Below, piece by piece: positions 54,480 through 64,000 of a DNA stretch of 64,000 nt. The stretch's first letter is position 1; each line of letters begins with the position of its first letter. The notes beneath the pieces are model-generated. The model was not told where the DNA came from. It saw only the letters and a program-made list of their open reading frames with translations, and made no database searches. The DNA is from Exobasidium rhododendri (taxonomy: Eukaryota > Basidiomycota > Exobasidiomycetes > Exobasidiales > Exobasidiaceae): positions 2,046,001 to 2,110,000 of the forward strand of contig CP110631.1 in NCBI GenBank assembly GCA_026210745.1, in the 5' to 3' direction. A program made the position numbers and the translations under genes.

Positions 54480-54676
54480 TATATCTCGTCTGCCTGCGTG
54501 GGGGAGAGCATAAGTTTTCTTTCGCGCGAGTGAGAAAGATGCTGGTCACGTGCCAGGAAGATTTTGATTTCCACTCTTTTTTTGGAGAGGTCGATTTCGA
54601 GCTTACAAGTTGGAGGTGGACAGAGAAAGGAGAACAGGAACGGCATACTCTCACACCAGCGAAGGACGCAAGCGTC
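54480..54676. promoter_or_regulatory. short MDN1 upstream region
   Basis: Only 197 bp separate the right end of element A from the MDN1 start chosen here. The region is open in the MDN1 reading frame back to an ATG at 54476, which lies in the terminal repeat of element A. Confidence 0.5.
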
Positions 54677-57600
54677 ATGGTGAACGACAAAAGCGCTATG
54701 AAGTCTATCTATAGTGTGGATCTAAGACTAGCTTCAACTTCGCTGTACGAGGAGTTGATGACTCTCGACACACTTGAGCCCAGTCGACAACTTTCAATCG
54801 TCGAGCAGTGGGCCAGCACATCAACACCAACAGCCACCCAGTCCGACCTAATCGACGCACTTAGTCACATCATACTACACCCTCTATGCACAGAGACCGT
54901 TGCTGTACGATTTCACCCCCTTCTACTTGAGATATTGACTCGATCAGCAGAAAGAGTCGAAGCAAGCGAGTCTGGTTGGTCAGAACCAATCATTAGACCT
55001 CTCTATCATACACTGGCAAGGTTACTTGCGCCATTTCCTGCAATACTGCCGTGAGTGCTCAGAAGGGAGTCTGCACTAGTAGTGATGCTTCAGACTCACA
55101 TTGGCTCTTTCTTGCTCCCTTCTTTGGCAGTATTGTGGCTCTATTTATATCCTCTTCGAAATTGCGACCATTACCTTTGATAGAAGAACAAGGAGAACTG
55201 GAGGCATTTCTCCTCTCAACATATCGTCTCATCCATTCTTCTCCCAATATTCTGCATGCATCTGGAGCTGATTGGTCCTCGAGTGTATTCCTTGGAGTGG
55301 CTCGATCATCCTCTGGATCATCTAATGGCGTAAAGCTCCTCGCACTACGCATCTTTGCAATCATGGAGCGTGTATCTGAAGCTGTCCATGAAGGATTGCA
55401 GCTACAGCTCGTCGGATTCCCCAGTCATCTGCGAGAAGGTGCTGAAGTGGGTGCCAATGCTCTGATGAGTATAATGAGCGGCACTTTGCTCGTGGAAGAG
55501 GTAGACGGTTGGGTCCTTCCTCTTCAAGAGGCCAAGAGGGTCCGCTTTGTACGGAGTGCCGCCAGTAGACACTGCACTGAAGTTGGAGAAAACGTGCTGG
55601 ATCCAACACAGCTTGCAAGCCAGACAGCTAGCGTCGGAGGTATCCTCTTTCACCGCCAATCGCCTCTTGTTCCGTTGCAAGATTCTTATAGAGAGACTGA
55701 ATCGTTACAAACTATTCTCTACAATCTTGGGCAAAAACTCGCTGCCAACCTTCCTATCCTACTCTCTGGACCGGAAGCATGCGGAAAAACATCGCTGATT
55801 CGACACGTATGCCTTGTTTTGCAACCAAATGCACTCATCAATCCCATCATGACGCTTCAGCTAGGCGACCAATCCGGTATCGATGCCAAATCTCTGATAG
55901 GCTCGTTTATCTCTTCTACGAAAACACCTGGAACCTTTGAATGGGTGGAAGGTGCCTTGACAAGGGCTGTTCGACTGGGGAAATGGGTAGTGTTGGAAGA
56001 CATTGATCGAGCTAGTGGGGAGGTCTTATCAGTCATCAAGCCTCTCGTGGAAGACATGTGTCGAAGCAAGCAAGTCGGAGCGAGACCGTCCTTGGATCTT
56101 GGTTCTCGTGGTCGAGTGGAAGCTGGCAGCACCTTTGCACTCTTTTCAACGAGGACAACGCCGTTGCAAAAGGAAGGCGGCAGCACACCTCGGCCCACCT
56201 ACTTTGGACATGAGCATTGGCAAGAGGTAGAGATGAAAGCCCTGCGGCAAGACGACATTTTGGCAATCGTAAAAAGCAACAACGAACTTCTGTCCTTGGC
56301 ACAAGATGGCACTTGTGAGAGATTAATCTCCACCTGGCTCAAATTCACCAGCGCCGCTTCCAATCGAAGTCTATCGTCGTTGACAAGGGACCGCCAATCA
56401 GCAGCTGGCACAGTACGAGTGCCCTCTTTTCACGATTTGCTGAAGTGGTGTCGCCGGATAGAGGCCTGTCTGAAGAAGAGCGGCTCAGCGGCGGCCACCA
56501 TCTCTCGTGCTCCCCTCTCGAATCAAGCGTTACAAGAGGAGATTGCAATCGACGCTTGCGACATCTTCTTAGGGTCAACACCACCATCGTGAGTAGCACT
56601 GTGTAGCTGCTGATCTGATGGCATGTCAGACTGAAATGTCTCTCTCCTGTCAACCTCTTTTGCAGATACTTTTCTGCTTCACCTGACCAAGGGTTGAACG
56701 GTAAGGGTATGCTTCATGGAGCAAACGATCGGTACAGCACCTTGATTGAGCTTCTCGCCAATGAATTAGGGGTTGATCGAATGGCTATTTGGCACAACGT
56801 AGCGGAACGACGACCAGAGTTCAAACTTGAAACATCAGATGGCCAAGGTGGAAAGAAGGTCATCATTGGTCGCAGTCAAATACAAAGGTCGAGCGTGGGC
56901 GCTGCTGCTGTTCAGCCGATCTCGCGTAATTTCGCCTTGACTGGTCCTGCTGCTCGCTTGATGGAGAGGATTGCCGTGTGTGTTTCGTTGGGTGAGCCGA
57001 CGTTGCTTGTTGGAGAAACGGGAACGGGAAAAACGACAGTCGTGCAGCACCTTGCTTCCCTCGTGCGTAAGCCTCTCGTTGCATTGAATTTGAGTCAACA
57101 AACAGAGACATCCGACTTGTTGGGCGGCTTCAAGCCACTTGATCCAAAGTTGCCTGCGATGGAGCTACACAACCAATGGGTCAACCTCTTCCAACAGACT
57201 TTCTCATCCCGAAGAAACGGTGCATTCCTCAAAGCAGAACGGAAAGCACTGCAGGCCGAAAATTGGAAGCGACTGTACGGGACCTGGAGGGAAGCCGTTC
57301 GTCTGGCATTGGATAAGCTGACACGCATCGAGAAGCACACGTCAGCATCAGAACGAGCCGAAGAGGAAGAACGGGCAACGAAAATTCGTCGATTGACCAA
57401 CGGAGGAGGCAAGCAAGATCAGGCCTCTTCCTACTCTCCGCAAGAGAACGATGCCCTGTCGAAACGGTGGATGGAATTCCAAGATCAAATCGAGACTTTC
57501 GCAATGCAGTACACTACCAAGAAAAGACATCTGGTCTTTTCTTTCGTGGAGGGTCCGCTAGTCAAGGCGATACGATCTGGATCGTGGGTGCTGCTCGACG

Positions 57601-60600
57601 AGATCAATCTGGCCACTTCGGAAACACTCGACTGTCTTACCGCGCTCTTGCAGTCCCCGGACAGTAGCATCGTCTTGACAGAGAAGGGAGACTTGGAGCC
57701 CGTCACAAGACATGCAGACTTTCGATTGTTTGCTTGCATGAATCCTGCCACAGACGTAGGGAAGAAGGATCTGCCCAACAGCCTTCGAAGCCGCTTCACC
57801 GAGCTGTACGCGCCGAGTCCAGACTCTGATCAAGAAGCCTTACTGTCCATCGTCGAGAAGTACATCGGTCAGGAGTCTGTGGGAGATCGAAGCTTGATCA
57901 TGGACGTAGCTCAAACATACTCACAAATTCGGCTGCTTTCCCAGCAACACCAGTTGGCAGACGGTGCCAATCAGAGGCCTCACTACTCTGTTCGAACGCT
58001 GTCGAGGGCCTTGACGTTTGCAAAGGATATCTGTGCCGTGTATGGCCTTCGTCGAGGGGTCTGGGAAGGCTTCATCATGACGTTTACCATGCTACTTGAT
58101 TCAAAGAGTGCAGCGACTGTCAATGACGTCATCAAACGAGAGATCATGTCGAAAGCAAAGAATGCGAATGCTGCTGCTCTCTTTGTCCCTGTGAAACCGA
58201 CGAACGGTAGTGCCTCTTATGCCCAGATTGGCTCTTTCTGGATCGAGACAGGTGCTTTCCCGCTAGACCTCGCCGTGGACTACGTTCTGACGCCCTCCGT
58301 GCAGGACAAGCTGGTCGGATTGGCAAGAGCCGCTTTGACCCGTCGCAGTCCGGTACTCATCCAAGGCCCTACCTCTGCAGGTAAGACGAGTGCTATTGAA
58401 TACTTGGCACGGAGAACTGGCCACAAATTTGTGCGAATCAACAATCACGAACACACGGACATCCAAGAGTACATAGGGTCCTATTCTTCTGATCCGGACA
58501 GCGGACGACTTGAATTTCACGAGGGTCTTTTAGTAACTGCCTTACGGCAAGGACATTGGATCGTCTTGGATGAGCTCAATCTCGCGCCCACTGATGTTTT
58601 GGAAGCATTGAACAGACTCTTGGACGACAATCGGGAACTGGTCATTCCAGAGACAGGCCAAGTCATCACGCCGCATCCTCACTTTATGCTCTTTGCCACG
58701 CAGAATCCACCTGGTCTGTACGCCGGTAGAAAGGTGCTCAGTCGTGCATTTCGAAATCGGTTCTTGGAGATCCACTTCCAAGATGTTCCCCAAGCAGAAC
58801 TGCAGACCATCCTAACGAATCGCTGTCAAATGGCGCCAAGTTACGCCGAGAAGATTGTCCAGGTCTTTCGAGAGCTGCAACGGAGAAGACAAGCGGGCAG
58901 AGTGTTTGACACAAAGCAAGCCTTTGTCACGCTTCGAGATCTCTTTCGATGGGGCAGTCGACAGGCGGACAACTATCAGCAGCTAGCCGAGAACGGGTAC
59001 ATACTGATTGCTGAGCGTGCCAGAAAGCCAGAAGATGCGTTGGTGGTGAAGCAAGTGATTGAGGAAGTAATCAATGTGAAGATCGACACAAGCAAGCTGT
59101 ACGACATCTTCAGCGTGGATGTCTTGACGGACAGAGTTGGAGCACATTTGGCCGAGGCTATGCACACCTCCATCGAGGGCACCGGCATTGTTTGGACCTC
59201 TTCCATGCAAAGACTTGCGTGCTTGATAGCGTCCTCTCTGCGATACAATGAGCCAGTCCTACTCGTCGGTGAGACTGGATCGGGAAAAACGTCAGTCTGC
59301 CAAATCCTAGCGAACGTCTTTGGACAGTCACTGATGACGGTGAATTGCCATCAAAGTACCGACACGGCCGATCTAATCGGAGGTCAAAGACCACTACGGA
59401 ACCGGTCTGTTCTCCAAGAAGCAGCTCGAAGGCAAGGAGTGGAGGTATTGTCTAGGAGGGGAGTGCTTCTTGACGACGGTGCTGATCTGAACAGCGTTCT
59501 TGCTCATCTCCTCAAGCTTTCGAGTGCAAAGGGAGAAGATAAAGAAGAAGACGAAGCATCTTTGGGAGCAGCTGCAGCGATCAGCCAGATCAATCATGCC
59601 TTGAGTCTCTTTGAATGGAACGATGGACCTCTCGTTCAAGCGATGAAGACGGGAAACCATCTTCTTCTCGATGAGATCTCCTTGGCAGATGACAGCGTGC
59701 TGGAAAGATTGAACAGTGTGCTGGAGTCAGGACGGACGTTGGTGCTAGCAGAGAAAAGCAACTCCAACATCGATCAATCGATTGAGATCAAGGCAGATGC
59801 GTCCTTTCAGGTCATTGCTACGATGAATCCGGGCGGTGACTATGGCAAAAAGGAGCTCAGTCCTGCTCTACGCAATCGTTTCACAGAGATCTGGGTTCCT
59901 TCTGTTTCTGAGCGTGACGATCTCTTGCAAATCGTCAATAGTCAATGGAAGGAGACGCCGCTTGATTCCGGAATGCGCGAATGGGCGGAAAAGATGGTCG
60001 ACTTTCTTTCTTTCTACACGAATGAGCTGGGTGGCAGAGATGTGAAAGCTGTCGGATTGCGTGACTTGATTGCTTGGGCGAGATTCATGAACGCAATGCA
60101 AGCCACCGATCCCACGTCCATGTCCGTGAAGGAGGCGTTTGTGAATGGCGCGTTCATGACGTTGATCGACGGTGTGGCGTTGCATTCGTGGGTGGCGACA
60201 AAGTCAAGACAGCAAATCCGAGCCGTCATCAATACACTCTCTAGTCGCATATTCCACGTAGCAGACTTCGACGAGGCCGCTCGAGCGAGGCTCACTTCCA
60301 TACAGATATCTTCTTCAGACGCACAATTTTGTCTAGGCAACTTCACCTACCCGAAAGGGCAAGACTCGGTACTGGAGACGTCGTTGAGTCAGTTCAACTT
60401 TGTTGCTAGCACCCCTTCCAAGAATGCCGTCCGAGTACTCCGAGCGATGCAAATTAGCGAGCGAGCCGTGATGCTGGAAGGAAGTCCTGGAGCGGGAAAG
60501 ACGAGCTTGATCGTTGCCTTGGCCAGAGAGTGCAACTACAAACTCACGCGAATCAATCTGTCAGACCAGACGGAGTTGTCTGACCTGTTTGGTGCAGATT

Positions 60601-63600
60601 TACCGGTAGAGGGCGGAAAAGCCGGGGAATTTGACTGGAGAGATGCCGCATTCTTACAAGCGATGCAAGAAGGTAGTTGGGTGTTGTTGGATGAGATGAA
60701 CCTGGCGTCTCAGACGGTGTTAGAGGGTCTTAATTCTTGTTTGGATCATCGCGGCAGCGTTTATCTTCCAGAGTTGGGTAGGACGTTTACCAAGCATGCC
60801 GACTTTCGAATCTTTGCTGCTCAGAACCCTCAACATCAGGGAGGCGGCAGGAAAGGCTTGCCCAAGTCGTTTTTAAATCGTTTCACAAAAGTGTATATTG
60901 AAGAGTTGCAAGATCACGACTTCTTCGACATTCTCACCACGATCAAGCCAGATTTCCATCAAGAAGTGTTGACGAAGATGATACAGTTTAACGGCAGGCT
61001 ACAGGCTTTGCTGCAGGATAGTACTCTCTTCAGTAAGATGGGACAACCATGGGAGTTCAATCTGCGTGATCTGTTGAGGTGGCTCGTTATGATTCATTCA
61101 CATCTAGGACTCAATTCGACTCCAACAGATCCTATAGAGTACTTTGGCAGTCTTTACCTTCTTCGCTTCCGTACGCGACAAGATCGAATCAGGGTGGCCC
61201 AGCTGTACGAGCGCATCTTCGGAGTCGAACCAAAGATCAATCAACGTCCTTGGTTCTCGATCTCAACGGCACACTTTCAGATCGGCCACGTCGTCCTTGC
61301 ACGCAGACCGCAAAGACCGCCTTTTCAACGTCGAGTCAACTTTGCACTCTCCAAGAACCACCTGGCCATCCTTCAATCATTGGGGGAATGTGTGCAGCTC
61401 AAGTGGCCAAGCATCTTAGTCGGAGAGAGTCGATCAGGCAAGACAACACTAGTCCGTCGTTTGGCCGAATTATCGAACTGCAAGCTGGAAGAGGTGAAGT
61501 TGAACAGCGGTACGGACGCCATTGACGTCGTTGGTGGCTTCCAGCAGGTGGACGGCAAAGAAGAAGTCGCACATCTTCTCACTATCGTCTTGAGTATTAT
61601 ACAATCAATCCAGACTTCCATCACCGCGCTACTCACTATGAGCGATGATGACTTGCACTCTTTCTGGAAAGCACAGTCGTTTTTCAACGAGCAGCTTGCC
61701 CTACTGGAGAGAGAGGACACTGTCACTGCTGCTGCTGCTGCAACTCCGATTGCGTGGCAGTCGATCATCAGTGCCATATCCCACTTGGAGCGATCCGAGC
61801 TCATCAGCGAGCGAGACCGAGAGATCGTCGCTCACGCCTCCACGAGACTCTCGACACTATCTCAGCAGGGCCCTTCTCGCAGTAGCGGCAAATTTGCCTG
61901 GATCGATGGCCCAGTACTACGAGCTATGAGACAGGGCTGTTGGTTACTGCTAGACGATGCCAATCTCTGCTCTTCGTCCGTTTTAGATCGATTGAATTCG
62001 CTTTTGGAGCCAGGTGGAAATCTTGTCCTGAGTGAACGCGGTGTAGTGGACAGTGGAGTAGTAGAAGTGATCGAGCCTCATCCTGACTTCCGCATCTTTT
62101 TTGCTCTGGATCCACGTCACGGCGAGTTGAGTAGAGCTATGCGCAATCGCGGTCTTGAAATATACATGGAGCCCTTTCACGACGAAGAAAGGGAGGGGCA
62201 CGAAGAGGACTGGATCGGCGATGCTACTCTTCAAAGCGCTCAGACTTGGACAGAGCCCGTTGAAGCACAGCGGGAGGACAAATACAGTCACAAAATGTCC
62301 ATGCAATTAGCTTTACTTGGTCGAGCGCTGTCTCCACTGCAACTGCACATCGCCCACCACATTGTAAAGGAGGAACAGATCCGTCATCTTCAAATTCTGC
62401 TGAACAGTACCTTGATTGCAGAGACCTCGCTCACGCTGAAGTCGCATTTGAAACTTACATCAACCGTCAATGCATCCTTTGTGGACGAGATGGGCTTTGA
62501 TCTGCAACTGAATCCCAATACTTTCCAGAGAGAGTCCAAAGAGCAGAGCAGCTTCTCTCACGTTCTTGAGCTGCTGGTAAAGACCAGCACATTTCTTGCC
62601 TACTTGCAAAGTGCGACAGCTGGAATAACAAGAAGCGACAGTCAAGAAGAAGCAAGCATACTGCAAAAGTCAGCCCTGTACAGTCGAGGACAAGAAATCG
62701 AGCAGCTTTCCCGCCAAGATCGACACCTTTTCTCGTTGGTCGTATCTGTCGCAGGAGGACTTCAAGGGCGTCTTCGCGCAGATCTCACGATGAACGATGG
62801 GATGACGAGGGTCATTCAATACCTGCTTGATTGCTCCGGCTTCTTGACCTTGAAATGGAGCAGCGCTACACTCAACGACTATAGTATAAGCAAGATTGTG
62901 ATTGAAAAGATGCAGAGTGCACTGACTGACTTGTCAAAGCTCGGCATGCCAAGCATGGATGATGTAGAAGATGAGATTGACTCTGTGTCTCGTCAAATCA
63001 AGCTCACTTCTGGACACGCAATGCACCAAATCTGGAGGTGCTTTCTGCCGTCGGTCTTTGAGCCGGAGGCACTCAATTTGGCTGTGTGTATCACTCAGTA
63101 TTTGTCAGAAAAGGGCAAGAGAGTGTCGCAAGGTAAGAGAAAGGAAGAGCTGGTGGAGCAGAGAGAGAAAGAGAAGGAAAACTGACATAGAAGACGTTTC
63201 TTTCACAAACCTCCTACTCATACAAAACAGACCTTGTCTCGAACGCGGTTGACGTAGCTGCCACTCTATTGGAGGATCACAGTCAGTGGACAGAGGAAGA
63301 GCGCGGCGAGTTAATTTCAGTCGCTCGTCGTGTCATCTCTGCGTTGAAACAGGATCAGAAGCGTTCTCAGCAGGAGGGACAAGAAGAACAAGAGGAGCAA
63401 CAGAAGGAAACCTCGCCAAATGATGATTACCTCCTCCTGTGCGCTCTGCTTCTACGGGTCTCCTACAGCAACAAAGAGGAAACATCCAATGCACAGAGGC
63501 GACAGACTTCTCTCATGGAGCATATCAAGACTGACGAGGCATTCCCCAAGGATGTCGCTGTATCGCTCAAGTCGACTGCAGCCCTCTCTTGCAGTGCCAA

Positions 63601-64000
63601 GCTGCCGGCAGTCTCCAAGAGCAGTCTGAGCTGGGTTAAAGGTATCTTCCTGAGCGCGCCCCTTCAAGCAAGTCAAGCTGGAAATACGCAGGATTTATTC
63701 CGACCTCTTCTTTTGTTTTCGGTGCTTCAACGTTGCTCAAGCACCGTCAAGACGTCTTTTTCCGAATTGCAAGTGAAGAAGGAGCAGATCAAGACGCTGG
63801 TAGAGATCGTCGGCCATATATCGCCAAACGCAAGTGAAAGTCGTAGCCAAGCGATGGACGTTCTTCTTCTGAGCAGCATCAACGCAATCTCTGCTGCCCT
63901 GGTGCAAGCCCTTTGTGAGCAATTTAACGTTTTGGGAGCAGAAGAGCAGCTTCACAAAGTCGTGCAATCGAGTAGCAGCACAGATCGGCGTGATCGGATC
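54677..64000 (+). CDS. MDN1: midasin, AAA+ ribosome-maturation ATPase (3' end outside window)
   Basis: Exons 54677-55050, 55131-56588, 56666-63132 and 63231 to the edge (introns 80, 77 and 98 nt; all phases agree) give about 3020 residues so far, with no stop. Midasin/Rea1 strips assembly factors from pre-60S particles. All six AAA modules are present with Walker A: GPEACGKTS (about 338), GETGTGKTT (727), GPTSAGKTS (1178), GETGSGKTS (1480), GSPGAGKTS (1883) and GESRSGKTT (2197). The matching Walker B sequences are VVLEDIDRA, VLLDEINLA, IVLDELNLA, LLLDEISLA, VLLDEMNLA and LLLDDANLC. Modules 1 and 6 deviate from DE-x-N-L-A, as is common in this family. AAA2 carries a Lys/Glu insert and AAA4 an acidic insert. 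The alpha-helical linker begins after 62.2 kb; the D/E-rich and MIDAS regions are outside. Full-length homologues reach about 4900 aa. Confidence 0.97.

Overview
The window is a stretch of fungal nuclear chromosome, most likely from a basidiomycete and possibly from the Ustilaginomycotina. The signs are dense genes on both strands, GT-AG introns of about 60-100 nt, many Ser/Gln/Gly/acidic low-complexity inserts, and proteins whose best recognisable relatives are fungal (Vtc4, Cog4, Nop13, Tsc13, Kgd4, Tag1, fungal-type UCS chaperone). The species cannot be fixed from sequence alone. No tRNA, rRNA, CRISPR array or virus-like gene was found.

Layout. 0-7 kb: 5' end of a Vtc4 polyphosphate polymerase (-), COG4 (-), NOP13-like RNA-binding protein (+), and a small TGF-repeat protein (-). 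7.5-22.9 kb: a large FHA-domain protein (+), a CRAL-TRIO/Sec14 protein (+), an orphan LRR-like protein (-), pyroglutamyl peptidase I (+), TSC13 enoyl reductase (-), an RKM4/SETD6-type SET methyltransferase (+), and a broken NmrA-like gene (+). 23-37.5 kb: methylmalonate-semialdehyde dehydrogenase (-), UCS myosin chaperone (+), mS29 (-), KGD4 (+), a DUF4211 protein (-), an RGG/coiled-coil protein (+), and CDC123 (-). 37.8-44.8 kb: an EH-coiled-coil-SH3 endocytic scaffold followed directly by a DH-PH RhoGEF on the same strand. Together they have the domain order of a long intersectin. 45.2-52.3 kb: a Tag1-like DUF3712 membrane protein and a short-chain dehydrogenase. 52.4-54.5 kb: two nested transposon-like elements. 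54.7 kb to the end: midasin (MDN1), six AAA modules present, truncated by the window edge.

Most genes are housekeeping and unrelated in pathway. They cover vesicle trafficking and actin (COG4, EH/SH3, RhoGEF, UCS), ribosome assembly and translation (NOP13, MDN1, CDC123, RKM4, mS29), mitochondrial metabolism (KGD4, MMSDH), lipid and membrane (TSC13, CRAL-TRIO, TAG1-like) and phosphate (VTC4). Several pairs are head-to-head with 230-300 bp between start codons, and several are tail-to-tail with under 100 bp between them.

The most notable non-genic structure is the 52.4-54.5 kb segment. A 1.4-kb element with perfect 29-bp terminal inverted repeats and TA flanks has its right terminal repeat split by a second, internally deleted relative (651 bp, its own perfect 29-bp repeats, also TA-flanked) inserted in opposite orientation. 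I saw no transposase. Gene models below are hand-spliced from reading frame and splice-site consensus; introns are inferred, not observed in transcripts.
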